Shown here one piece after another: positions 34,832 through 45,954 of a DNA stretch of 64,000 nucleotides. The stretch spans positions 225,950,043-226,014,042 of the forward strand of contig NC_061510.1 of NCBI RefSeq assembly GCF_022539505.1, read 5' to 3'. Position 1 is the first letter of the stretch; each line of letters starts with the position of its first letter. The translations under genes were made by a program, and so were the position numbers. The DNA comes from Lolium rigidum (taxonomy: Eukaryota > Streptophyta > Magnoliopsida > Poales > Poaceae). The notes below the pieces were generated by a model. That model saw nothing but the letters and a program-made list of their open reading frames with translations. It did not search any database and was not told where the DNA came from.

Positions 34832-36199
34832 TTAATGATGCACTCGCAAGAAATAGTATTGGAAGCAAAAGAGAGCATCAAGAGGCAAATCCAAAACACA
34901 TTTAAGCCTAACATGCTTCCTATGGAAAGGAATCTTGTACACAAATAAATTCATGAAGAACAAAGTGACAAGCATAAGAAGATAAAACAAGAATAACTTC
35001 AAAAATTTCAGCATATAGAGAGGTGTATTAATACCATGAAAATTTCTACACCCATATTTTCCTCTCTCATAATAATTTTCAGTAGCTTCATGAACAAACT
35101 CAACAGTATAGCTATCACATGCAGCATACTTTTCATGATTTCCAAACACATAATTTTTATCAAGTTCAAGAATAGTGGAATTAAAACTTTCAAACTTACT
35201 TTTATTAATAATATAACAAGGTAGTTGATCAATCTCAATAGATATGGGACTCATAGATAAAGTCAAGAACTCTCCAATCCCATTTTCATTAGTAGTACAA
35301 TTAATATTATCAAGTAACATAGGACCATCATCTAGAGCTTTATCATAGACATTTGCCAAACAAAATTCTTTAGTACCATGCATTTCGACATCAGGCACAA
35401 ACAAAGCATTATCGTAAGATTTATCAAAGTAGCATGGATTATCATATATAACAGTAGCATAATTATTCTCACAAGTTTTACTCATAGGTACTATTTCAAG
35501 AGAATCCACAGGAACATAACATTCAACCTCTTCGGTAAGCATGGAGGACAATCAAATAGTGTAAGAGATGAAGAGTTACTCTCATTAGAAGGTTGACATG
35601 GGTAGCTAATCCATTCTTCCTCCTTTTGTTCGTCGCTCTCCTCTCCTTTTTCATCCAATGAGCTTTCAGGTTCATCAATTTCCTCCTCTTTTTCATCCAA
35701 TGAGCTTTCAGGTTCATCAATTTCTTCTTCCACCGGTTCCTGCAAATTGTGAGTGCATTCTTGTGCATTAATGTGTCTCTCTTTATAATCAAGGATATAA
35801 GGATTCCTACCGTAGCATTCTATGCAAGAATTAAGGATAGTAGAGACATAATCTTTAAGGCCCTTACAAACAACACAAGTTTCATAATTCTCAACCATGA
35901 AGGATTCTATCTCGGAGGCTCCCATAAATAAGACAAATTGTTCTACCTCTTCGAACCCATAATGAATATAGCAATTCCGATTATAGTTCTTAATTAAAAA
36001 TTCCTCACTAAAGCCACATTGAAATTTAAGATGTTTAGTATCCTGTTGAGAGCAACAAGTTTATATTATGGCGTTCAAGCAAGATTTCAGCAATTGTATT
36101 CAATTTTTCTATCATAGCACTCATTATTTTACCAGTTCTTGATTCTCTATAATTATTATAACATTCTATAAGCTCCAAGTAGGTTGTTGGTTCTCCCAT
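34832..36199 (-). pseudogene. Orphan ORF of the pol-less Athila-type element, with membrane segments
   Basis: A single long ORF starting at MGEPTTYLELIECYNNY (36199), broken by one frameshift near 36045 and another near 35535. The middle has an acidic duplication (EEEIDEPESSLDEK twice). The last 80 residues hold a hydrophobic segment, FLKLFLFYLLMLVTLFFMNL, then basic residues and another hydrophobic stretch, so the product could be membrane-anchored. I recognise no enzyme domain. Similar ORFs occur in wheat nonautonomous elements (from memory). An envelope-like role is possible from the topology but unproven. Confidence 0.6.
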
Positions 36200-36443
36200 A
36201 ACAGCAGTTTTTTAATTTTTAGATTTTTCAAATTTTTATGGATTTTTGGGTATATGAGGAAAATAAAACAAGACAAAAATAAACTAAACAAAAGTAAACT
36301 AAGCAAACTAATACTAGACAGAAATAAACTAAGCACAAATAAACTAGGCAAAAGTAAACTAAGCAAAACAAAATAAAACAAAATAAAAACATAGAGAAAG
36401 GTAGAGTGTACTCCCCAGGTGAACTTATGAGTAGAGCTATGCC

Positions 36444-36461
36444 TCCCCGGCAACGGCGCCG
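36444..36461 (-). other. Primer-binding site, tRNA-Asp type
   Basis: CGGCGCCGTTGCCGGGGA on the minus strand, 12 nt from the LTR at 36474. It differs from the usual TGGCGCC site at the first base. Confidence 0.8.
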
Positions 36462-36473
36462 GTAAAATAGTCT

Positions 36474-37991
36474 TGATGACCCACAAGTATAGGGGATCGC
36501 AACAGCTCTTCGAGGGAAGTAAAACCCAAATTTATTGATTCGACACAAGGGGAGGTAAAGAATACTTATAAGCCTTAACAACTGAGTTGTCAATTCAGCT
36601 GCACCTGGAAAAGCACTAGCAACAGGGGTGATGTGAAAGTAGCGGTGATATGAGAGCAATAGTAACAGTAACACAGCAGCAGTAATAGTAATATGAGAGC
36701 AATGGCACCAGAAAACAGCTTGACATGTAGAACGAGTATATGATGATGAAAGATGGACCGGGGTTCCCAGCTATCTACACTAGTGGTAACTCTCCAATAA
36801 CAAGTGTTGGGTGAACAAATTACAGTCGGGCAATTGATAGGATTGAAATAGCATTAAGACAGTAATATCAAGATCATTAATCATGTAGGCATGTTTTCCA
36901 ATAATAGTCGTACGTGCTCGCAATGAGAAACTTGCACAAAATCTTTTGTCCTAACAGCCGGTGGCAGCCGGGCCTCAAGGGAAACTATCGGATATTAAGG
37001 TACTCCTTTTAATAGAGCACCGGAGAAAAGCATTAACACTCCGTGAAAACATGTGTCCCTCACATCACCGCCATCCCCTCCGGTTGTCCCGATTTCGTCA
37101 CTTCGGGGCCATTGGTTCCGGACAAGTGACATGTGCATACAACTTGTAGATACAATCTAAGCAATAAGTATAGAGCTCAAATCTAAGATCATGCCACTCG
37201 GGCCCTAGTGACAAGCATTAAGCATAACAAGATTGCAGCAACAATAACTTCATAAACTTTGTAGATAGACAATCATAACGTAACAATCCATCGGATCCCG
37301 ACAAACACAACACCGATTACATCGGATGAATCTCAATCATGTAAGGCAGCTCATGAGATCATTGTATTGAAGTACATGGGGGAGAGAATACCAACTAGCT
37401 ACAGCTAGAACCCGTAGTCCATGGGGGAACTACTCACGGAGCATGATGGAGGCGATGGCGTTGATGGAGATGGCTTCCGGGGCACTTCCCCACCCCGGCA
37501 GGTGCCGGGACAGAGACTCTCGTCCCCCGAATTGGAGTTTCGCGATGGCGGCGGCGCCCCCGGAGTCTTTCTGGAGTTTCGTCAAGAGTCACGGTGTTTT
37601 TAGGTCGAAAGGGATTTTATAGGCGAAGAGGCGGCGCAGGGGGCACTCGAGGGCTCCCCACCACGGAGCCGGCGCGGGCCCAGGCCAGGCCGCGCCACCC
37701 TATGGTGTGGTGGCCCTCTCGGCCCCTCTCCGACTCTTCTTCGGTGTTCGGGATGCTTCCGGAAAAATAGGAGGTTTTGTCTTCGTTTCGTCGAATTCCG
37801 AGAATATTGCCCGAACAGCCTTTCTCGGAACCAAAAACAGCAGAAAACATGAACCGGCACCGTGGCATCTTGTTAATAGGTTAGTTCCGGAAAATGCATG
37901 AAATCATCATAAAGTGCAAGCAAAACATGTAAGTATTGTCATAAAACAAGCATGGAACAACAGAAATTATGGATACGTTGGAGACGTATCG
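36474..37991 (-). repeat. 5' LTR of the pol-less Athila-type element
   Basis: 1518 bp, pairing with 44438-45954 (1517 bp). It starts TGATGACCCAC and ends GACGTATCG: the last base is G where A is expected. TSD GACAA follows at 37992-37996. Confidence 0.9.
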
Positions 37992-38595
37992 GACAACCAT
38001 CTAGCTACCGCTATGGACCCATAGTCCAGGGGTGAACTACTCACTCATCACTCCGGAGGCGACCATGGCGGTGAAGAGTCCTCCGGGAGATGAATCCCCT
38101 CTCCGGCAGGGTGCCGGAGGAGATCTCCGGAATCCCCCGAGATGGGATTGGCGGCGCGGCGTCTCGGCAAGGTTTTCCGTATCGTGGCTCTCCGTACCGG
38201 GGGTTTCGCGACGGAGGCTTTAAGTAGGCGGAAGGGCAACGCGGGGGCCACACGAGGGCCCCACACCACAGGTCGGCGCGGCCAGGGCCTGGGCCGCGCC
38301 GCCCTAGTGTGGCGGCGTCTCGTGGCCCCACTTCGACTCCTCTTCGGTCTTCTGGAAGCTTCGTGGCAAAATAGGACCCTGGGCGTTGATTTCGTCCAAT
38401 TCCGAGAATATTTCGTTACTAGGATTTCTGAAACCAAAAACAGCAGAAAAACAAGAATCGGCTCTTCGGCATCTTGTTAATAGGTTAGTTCCGTAAAATG
38501 CACGAATATGACATAAAGTGTGCATAAAACATGTAGATATCATCAATAATGTGGCATGGAACATACGAAATTATCGATACGTCGGAGACGTATCA
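37992..38595 (-). repeat. Solo Athila-type LTR, first part
   Basis: It matches the right-hand 600 bp of the LTR at 175-1771 and ends GGAGACGTATCA. It is completed by 45960-46956. Together they make about 1601 bp, the length of a complete LTR, with TSD CTCTC (38596-38600) and GAGAG (46957-46961) in reverse complement. No internal region of that element is present, so it is a solo LTR. Confidence 0.9.
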
Positions 38596-38600
38596 CTCTC

Positions 38601-39654
38601 CAATGCAACTATGATGACTATCTTGTGACTCAGTTTTATGCCACGGTCTATTTGCATGACGATAAAGCCCGGTCCATTACTTGGATGACTCGTGATGAGG
38701 TACTTACTACCACTTGGAGCAACCTTTGGACACATTCTGGGTTATACCAATCTGGAAGAATGTGAGGAGGAAACTAGTGGTTGGAGGTTTCATGGAGACA
38801 ATAATGCAAGCACCAAGGACGTACTTGAGCCGCTCTATATGCGTGGTAACTGCAAGCTTGGGTTCACTTCCGGTCTTCAACCCGTCTATGATATCATGTT
38901 TCGCATCTACCGTGAGACCGTTGCCGTCAAAGTAGGTAACGTTGATGAGATTCACTCATTTGTCATTGACTTGATGCTTCAGACACACCTCCGGAGGGGC
39001 AAGGGTGTGCATATGGATGTGATGGATTGCTTGTGGAACCAGATTTATCTGTGTATGGTGGAAAAGACGTCTCCTTCATTTGCTCCCTATATCATGAAGC
39101 TCATTTGTGAAGTGTGGCGTCAGAAATTTGATGGTGCAATCCTTGAACCGATTTCACACCTTACCGAACTTCATAGAAAGAAGCTCCTTATCAAAGATCA
39201 TGGGCTCCCAACTCCAGCCACAACAGCCTATACAGCAGCTCCTGCCACAGCCACAGTAGCACCTACAGCAGGTCCTACATGTCCTTCCGCTCATGAGATC
39301 GATGGCTTTCCTGTTCATATGAGACTTGGGCCAACTCCCAACTCCATGTATGACCCTATGCTCGAGCCATCTTGGTACAAGAAGCTCAAGATCAAGGTGA
39401 AGAAGACCTTCTGTCTCCAACTGGATATCCAGGAGCGTATGTATGACTCCTATGTGGCCGAGAAGAAAGCTCGGCGCCGCTAGAAGAGCATCATGAGCAA
39501 GCTTGGTTTGGAAGTGTCTCCTCCAAGATCTGAAGATAATATCATTCCTAAGCGCCAGTGGATCTCTTCTCACAGCCAGTGGTATGATGGTGAAGCCGGA
39601 CCCTCTTACAGTGTCGACTCTTCTCACTACGATGATGTCGAGGACCTCCCTTGA
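38601..39654 (+). pseudogene. Env-position ORF of a copia element, C-terminal part
   Basis: This continues the frame that is interrupted at 46957 on the other side of gap 2. Visible are YDDYLVTQFYATVYL and ITWMTRDEVLTTTW, then a 1-bp insertion near 38723. After it come GYTNLEECEEETSGWRFHG and a helical region to KKARRR. A TAG at 39481-39483 and a final stop at 39652-39654 follow. The type is a conserved plant retrotransposon-associated protein resembling ATHILA ORF-1/putative plant transposon proteins (from memory). Its function is unknown. Downstream of pol is where Sirevirus elements may carry an env-like gene, but I see no signal peptide or fusion motif. Confidence 0.65.
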
Positions 39655-40155
39655 GTCTCTTGGGACGCTAGCATCGCTCTTCAACCTTTTTGGCGTCTTG
39701 ATGTCAAAGGGGGTAAGAGTTCTATTAGTTTGGTGCGGGATTTGCATGGGAAGTCACAACCTTGTGTGTTCTTTGACTCTTTATGCTTGCGACTTATGGC
39801 TATTAGTTGTTGTGAACTATCTCGTTATGTTTAATAGACCTTAATTATCTATGTGTGTGAGACATAGGCTATCTATTTATGTCTGAAACATTTGCTATCT
39901 ATCTAGCTATCTATGGTAAAGACTAAGTGGACTACTTGTGGTATGATCTCTAAACTCAATACTTGTCTATACTCACATATGCTTTGTCTCTACTTAAGTG
40001 CAAGATATGAATTTGATTGTTTACTCCTTGCATCTTGCACCTATTGGTTAGCCTATAAAATGTTAGATTGTATTGATCCTAGATGGTGTGCTCCTTGTTC
40101 AAATGTAATGTTAATTGGATGCACATGTCTAGGGGGAGCTTATATCCATTTTATA
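39655..40155 (+). other. 3' untranslated region and polypurine tract of the copia element
   Basis: Noncoding, with CTAGGGGGAGCTTA (40129-40142) as likely polypurine tract about 15 nt before the LTR-like start at 40156-40158. Short ORFs here have no domain. Confidence 0.55.
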
Positions 40156-40619
40156 AGTGGTTTTGGTGTTGATGACAATGGTTATATTTAACTAATCATG
40201 TTGTATAACAATTGAAGGTTTTTGATCATATTTGCCCAAAAGTTGAAGAGCTTGAAGATGTTATGGCGGGGTAATGGAATGATCTTCACTTGTGGAGTTG
40301 GATGGAAGAAAGAAAAGAAATAAAGAAAAGAAAGAGAGAAGAAATAAAAAATAAGAAAATGGAGAAAAGGAGGCCAGAGGCCAGAGATACCGTCGGGCGC
40401 GGGAGGTACCACCGCCTGGCCACGGCCGGAGGCTCCACGCCCAGTACCGCTCGCGCTACCGCTAAGGAGGACATGCTCATAGTATAGTTTCCAGGGAATT
40501 GGGGCGCTCGCCGGTACCGCGACCGGTAACGAGGCCGGTGGTACCGCCCTGGCCGGCTGGAGGTACCGCTCGGCCACGGCCGGAGGTACCGGTCTCCCCT
40601 CGGCACGCGGCTCCTCCTC
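40156..40619 (+). repeat. Copia 3' LTR, 5' part
   Basis: TGGTTTTGGTGTTGATGACA resembles, in reverse complement, the start of the copia LTR that ends near 54243. The later part (40380-40600) is rich in GGTACC-type motifs, as in that LTR. It is broken at about 40620 by a Tat-type LTR. Its end is not in the window. Boundaries are approximate. Confidence 0.55.
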
Positions 40620-41161
40620 TGTCGAGGGTGCTCCTCGGCAATGCCCTCCGATAGGGGCTTAGGGTCGATGGAATCCTGCAAGCTGACACGAGACATCGGT
40701 TCACAGACAAGCAGGGAGAGCGATTTACCCAGGTTTGGGGCCCTCGATGAGGTAAAACCCTTACGTCCTGCCTGTCAGTTCTTGATTATGATGATAATGG
40801 GTTACAATGGGGTGCCGAATAGTTCGGCAGAGATCTCGTCGAGATGGCTAAGTGCTAGGGTAACCTAGGTCTAAGCTTTTGTTGGCTAAGATCGCTAAGA
40901 TTGATTGTGTCCCCCGATAGCCCCTCTACTGGCCTTTATATAGGAGGCCAGGTCTCGAGAGGTCTAATCGAGTACGACTAGGTTTACAATAGATCTATCT
41001 CTAAACTTCCTTGTTCGGCTCCTTCCGTGTCTTGTACTTCAAAGAACCTTCCGTTGCACCGTCCTAGTGGCCCATCTTGCCATCGAGTATCTTCATGGGC
41101 CTCCAACTGGACCGTATAGGGTAGAGCAACGTCGGTTACCCGAAGGGTAATGCCCACGTCA
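40620..41161 (-). repeat. 3' LTR of a Tat-type element with pol remnants
   Basis: The right end is clear: TGACGTGGGCATT on the minus strand, preceded by the polypurine tract CACTCGGGGGCTAC (41162-41175). The left end is uncertain (TG at 40620 or 40677). A TATA box (CTATATAAAGG on the minus strand, about 40934-40943) lies in place. The partner LTR lies outside the contig, so no duplication can be checked. Confidence 0.7.
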
Positions 41162-41289
41162 GTAGCCCCCGAGTGTCTAGCCGAACATAGTTCGGGTAGA
41201 GACTGAAGCATGTCTTCTTCCGATGTCCTTCTCCTCGATCGTTCTTGCTTTCCTTCTGTCTGCATCATCTTATTCTCAACGTCTTTTCC

Positions 41290-43422
41290 TCAAGTTGGGT
41301 TTTTTAGCCGATAGGCTCCTCCTGGTATCACTTCAGTGACGATATACGGTCCTTCCCATGGGGACTCAAGTTTCAGGGGTCTCTCTTGCTTCAGCCGAAG
41401 TACCATATCTCCGACATTAAAGCTTCGACTGCGTATTCATCGGCTGTGATAATTTCTCAGCGCCTGCTGATATACCGTCGTTCTTGCCAAGGCAATATCT
41501 CGTGACTCGTCAAGGAGGTCCACAGCGTCCTGTAGCGCGATATTGGAAGAGGATTCCGTGTATGCTGTCACTCGAGGTGCTTCAAATCGGACGTCGGCTG
41601 GCAGGACTGCCTCGGCTCCATGCACCAAGAAAAATGGGGTGTACTGGGTCGACCTATTGGGTGTAGTACGCAAACTCCAGAGTACAGATGGTAACTCTTC
41701 GACCCAGGCTCCAGCCGCACCTGTAAGGCATTTCTTGAGGCCATCCCCTATGAGTCCGTTGATCCTTTCCACCTGGCCGTTGGTCTGTGGGTGGGCCACT
41801 GATGCAAACTTTAGTTTGATCCCTCCGTCATCGCAAAATTTTCGGAACTCTTTGGAGTCGAAGTTGGTTCCGTTGTCTGTGACGATACTGTGAGGCATAC
41901 CAAATCGACATGTTATTCCCCTGAAGAATTGTACTGCTGTTTTTGTTTTCTGGTTTCGCACCGGTACTGCCTCGATCCACTTTGTGAATTTGTCGACTGC
42001 GACCAATAGATACGTGTGTCCTCCAGGCGATGATCTCGGTAGTGGCCCAACTTGATCGAGTCCCCATTGAGCAAACGGCCACGCCAGAGGTATCGTCATT
42101 AGGTCTGTGGCGGGGGCGTGTGGTTTTGGCGAAAATCGCTGACAGGGGTCGCACTTCATGACCAGATCTCGAGCGTCCGATGCCGTTGTTGGCTAGTAAA
42201 ATCCCGCTCTGAAGGCCTTCGCCACAAGGGCCCTGCTTCCTGCGTGATGTCCGCAAGTTCCTTCGTGTATCTCGCGCAACAGTGCTCTTCCGTCGTCAAT
42301 GGCAATGCACCTTTGGAAAATACCGGAAATGCTGCGTTTGTAAAGTTCACCGTTTACTATGGTGAAGGCTTTCGATCGTCTAACGATTCGTCTTGCTTCT
42401 ATCGGGTCCTCAGGTAACTCCTGCTTCGTTAGATACGCTAGGAACGGCTTGGTCCACAGAGGTTCAAGGAGGAGGACTTGTTCGCGGCGGGGAGTCGGAG
42501 ATTCTTCGGCGGCTTGCCGCGAGCTCGCCTTTAATTCATCGGCCGACGGTTCGGGAAGTACCGACGCCTTCTCTTTTATTGATCGTTGAGTGATCACTTC
42601 GTAAAGCACTCCGTCCGGAATAGGGGAGCACATGGACCCGATGTTTGCCAAAGTGTCGGCTTCCTCGTTGCTGGCTCTGCCGATATGTTTCAGCTCACAT
42701 CCTTCGAATTTAGCTTCCATATTTTGATACAGCTGCCGATAGGCGATCATGTTGTCGCTGACTGCGTCGGATAAGTTCATCGACTGCTGCACCACCAAAT
42801 TTGAGTCCCCATAGATTTCCAGACGAGTTGCCCCGCATGCCTTTGCCATCTTCATCCCGTGCAGCAGCGCTTCGTATTCTGCTTCATTGTTCGTCGGCAG
42901 TGAGAAATTCATACGTAGTATGTACTTCATCTTATCTCCCTGCGGTGATATCAACACCACTCCTGCTCCCGCGCCTGTGCTTCGTTTCGACCCGTCGAAG
43001 TACATTATCCATGACCCCGACATGTCGGGTGCTGCTGGTGTCTGGGATTGGATCCAGTCTGCCACAAAATCTGGGAGGATTTGGGATTTTATAGCTGTTC
43101 GGTTAAAGTAAGTTATGTCGTGTGGCGCTATCTCGATGGCCCATTGGGACACTCGACCTGTGGCCTCTGGATTGGTCATTATGTTCTTCAGCGGTGCTTC
43201 GCTCACGACGATAATCGGATGCTCTGTGAAGTAGTGTCGTAACTTGCGGGCTGACCTCCACACGGCGTATGCCAGCTTCTGATGATGGGGGTACCTCTGT
43301 CTTGCGGGTGTGAGTACTTCACTGAGATAGTAAATGAGCCTCTGCACGCCATGAACTCTCCCTGCTTCTTCTCGTTCGACGACCAAGACGCTGCTAAAGA
43401 CTTGGGCTGTCGCAGCTATATA
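41290..43422 (-). pseudogene. Tat-type pol fragment: RNase H, second RNase H, integrase
   Basis: From 43422 leftwards: the end of RT-RNase H (AYAVWRSARKLRHYFTEHP). Next a second RNase H with MYFDGSKR, NNEAEYEALLHG, YGDSNLVV and SNEEADTLAN, showing the D-E-D-D residues. Next the integrase zinc finger (HEGTCGHHAG...CDPCQRF), the DDE core (LDQVGPLP, TDNGTNFDSKEF, NGQVERINGLI) and the C-terminal part WEGPYIVTEVIPGGAYRL to a stop at 41290. Two RNase H domains are a mark of the Tat lineage. In-frame stops at 42193-42195 (TAG for an expected Trp) and at 41437 (TGA for an expected Arg) break it. The RT core and gag are missing, cut at 43423 by a CACTA end. Confidence 0.93.
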
Positions 43423-43568
43423 CACTACAAGAAAATTTCTGATAGACAACGTCTCAAAATCGTCCGCTAAGGGGTATTTTTCGTCGCCTATGGGCCTAAC
43501 CCGACGATATGGGTTCTGTTGTCGAAACTGCGTCGAGCAAAGTCCTACGACGATTTTTTCGGTCCGTC
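43423..43568. mobile_element. CACTA transposon end, cut by gap
   Basis: CACTACAAGAAAATTTCTG is a CACTA-type terminal repeat. The pol frame stops abruptly here. Subterminal CGTCG-type repeats follow. The other end is lost in gap 2. The left 3-bp flank is ATA (43420-43422). Confidence 0.8.
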
Positions 43569-43668
43569 NNNNNNNNNNNNNNNNNNNNNNNNNNNNNNNN
43601 NNNNNNNNNNNNNNNNNNNNNNNNNNNNNNNNNNNNNNNNNNNNNNNNNNNNNNNNNNNNNNNNNNNN
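43569..43668. other. Assembly gap, exactly 100 N
   Basis: Placeholder of unknown true length. After flipping the contig, the missing part would be the 5' internal region and about 216 bp of the 5' LTR of the small Tat-type element. Confidence 0.97.
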
Positions 43669-43838
43669 GGGATGGTTTCTAACTCATCCCGCCAGATTAC
43701 AAATAACACTTCCTATTACAACTCTATCTTTTCCTTAAATACATCTTGGGCTCTCGAGTCTTCTTATTCTTCGGGTAGTGGGCCTTCAATAAACCCCGGG
43801 TACTATATTAGGCAGGCCCATTTGGGATGCCTATGTCA
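43669..43838 (-). repeat. 5' LTR fragment of the small Tat-type element
   Basis: 170 bp, the reverse complement of 32580-32750, ending CCTATGTCA. It is followed by TSD GTTAG (43839-43843). Here the LTR keeps the proper TG end that is mutated at 32580. Confidence 0.92.
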
Positions 43839-45954
43839 GTTAGAGTGCCCACTACCATTCGTTGACAACAACAAACACCTCTCAAAACTTTACTTTTATG
43901 CTCTCTTTATGTTTTCAAAACCAAATCTCTAGCACAAATATAGCAATCGATGCTTTCCTCTTTGAAGGGCCATTCTTTTACTTTATGTTGAGTCAGTTTA
44001 CCTACTTCCTTCCATCTTAGAAGCAAACACTTGTGTCAACTGTGCATTGATTCTTACATACTTGCTTATTTGTATTCATCATATTACTTTATGTTGACAA
44101 TTATCCATGAGATATGCATGTTGCAAGTTGAAAGCAACCGCTGAAACTTATATCTTCCTTTGTGTTGTTTCGATGCCTTTACTTTGAACTTATTGCTTTA
44201 TGAGTTAACTCTTGTGCAAGACTTTTGATACTTGTCTTGAAAGTACTCTTCATGAAAAGTTTTGCTATATGTTATCTATTTGTTAGCAACTATAGATCAT
44301 TTCCTTGAGTCACTTCATTCATTTCATATGCTTTGTAATAGTATGATCAAGGTTAAGTAAGTAGCATGTCACTACAGAAATTATTCTTTTTATCGTTTAC
44401 CTGCTCGGGACGAGCGAGAACTAAGCTTGGGGATGCTTGATACGTCTCCAACGTATCCATAATTTCGTTGTTCCATGCTTGTTTTATGACAATACTTACA
44501 TGTTTTGCTTGCACTTTATGATGATTTCATGCATTTTCCGGAACTAACCTATTAACAAGATGCCACGGTGCCAGTTCCTGTTTTCTGCTGTTTTTGGTTC
44601 CAGAAAGGCTGTTCGGGCAATATTCTCGGAATTCGACGAAACGAAGACAAAACCTCCTATTTTTTCCGGAAGCATCCAGAACACCGAAGAAGAGTCGGAG
44701 AGCGGCCAGAGGGCCACCACACCATAGGGCGGCGCGGCCTGGCCTGGGCCCGCGCCGGCCTGTGGTGGGGAGCCCTCAGGTGCCCCCCTGCGCCGCCTCT
44801 TCGCCTATAAAATCCCTTTCGACCTAAAAACACCGTAACTCTTGACGAAACTCCAGAAAGACTCCAGGGGCGCCGCCGCCATCGCGAAACTCCAATTCGG
44901 GGGACGAAGTCTCCGTCCCGGCACCCTGCCGGGACGGGGAAGTGCCCCGGAAGCCATCTCCATCAACGCCATCGCCTCCATCATGCTCCGTGAGTAGTTC
45001 CCCCATGGACTACGGGTTCTAGCTGTAGCTAGTTGGTATTCTCTCCCTCATGTACTTCAATACAATGATCTCATGAGCTGCCTTACATGATTGAGATTCA
45101 TCTGATGTAATCGGTGTTGTGTTTGTCGGGATCCGATGGATTGTTACGTTATGATTGTCTATCTACAAAATTTATGAAGTTATTGTTGCTGCAATCTTGT
45201 TATGCTTAATGCTTGTCACTAGGGCTCGAGTGGCATGATCTTAGATTTGAGCTCTATACTTATTGCTTAGATTGTATCTACAAGTTGTATGCACATGTCA
45301 CTGTCCGGAACCAATGGCCCCGAAGTGACAGAAATCGGGACAACCGGAGGGGATGGCGGTGATGTGAGGGACACATGTTGTCACGGAGTGTTAATGCTTT
45401 GCTCCGGTGCTCTATTAAAAGGAGTACCTTAATATCCAGTAGTTTCCCTTGAGGCCCGGCTGCCACCGGCTGGTAGGACAAAAGATGTTGTGCAAGTTTC
45501 TCATTGCGAGCACGTACGACTATTATTGGAAAACATGCCTACATGATTAATGATCTTGATATTCTGTCTTAATGCTATTTCAATCCTATCAATTGCCCGA
45601 TTGTAATTTGTTCACCCAACACTTGTTATTGGAGAGTTACCACTAGTGTAGATAGCTGGGAACCCCGGTCCATCTTTCATCATCATATACTCGTTCTACA
45701 TGTCAAGCTGTTTTACGGTGCCATTGCTCTCATATTACTACTACTCTGCTGCTGTGTTCATTGTTACTATTGCTCTCATATCATTGCTACTTTCACATCA
45801 CCCCTGTTGCTAGTGCTTTTCCAGTGCCAGCTGAATTGACAACTCAGTTGTTAAGGCTTATAAGTATTCTTTACCTCCCCTTGTGTCGAATCAATAAATT
45901 TGGGTTTTACTTCCCTCGAAGACTGTTGCGATCCCCTATACTTGTGGGTCATCA
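43839..45954 (+). mobile_element. Pol-less Athila-type element, 3' part
   Basis: Noncoding 3' region (43839-44437; homologous in reverse complement to about 1790-2300), polypurine tract TAAGCTTGGGGATGC (44422-44436) and 3' LTR. It pairs with 32967-37991 after flipping that contig. Confidence 0.9.
44438..45954 (+). repeat. 3' LTR of the pol-less Athila-type element
   Basis: TGATACGTCTCCAACG to GGGTCATCA, 1517 bp, followed by TSD TTGTC (45955-45959). It is the reverse complement of 36474-37991 with scattered differences. Confidence 0.92.

Larger units (their letters stand above)
32967..37991 (-). mobile_element. Pol-less Athila-type element, 5' part
   Basis: This holds 5' LTR, primer site, one long broken ORF and part of the noncoding 3' region of an Athila-type element. 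The rest (43839-45954) lies across gap 2 in the opposite orientation. TSD GACAA (37992-37996) equals TTGTC (45955-45959) reversed. It has no gag or pol, so it is a large nonautonomous derivative. The small Tat element is inserted in its 3' region. Confidence 0.88.
31200..43568. other. Contig that appears inverted relative to its right neighbour
   Basis: Bounded by two 100-N gaps. Three target-site duplications have one copy here (32967-32971 CTAAC, 37992-37996 GACAA, 38596-38600 CTCTC) and their reverse complements right of the second gap (43839-43843, 45955-45959, 46957-46961), in the right nesting order. One reading frame also continues from 46957 (minus) into 38601 (plus). Strands given below are as in the supplied sequence. 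Confidence 0.93.

Noticed and set aside
36474..38595. Chimeric LTR formed by recombination of two Athila-type families
   Set aside because: The joint is explained by an insertion with TSD GACAA/TTGTC once the contig is flipped.
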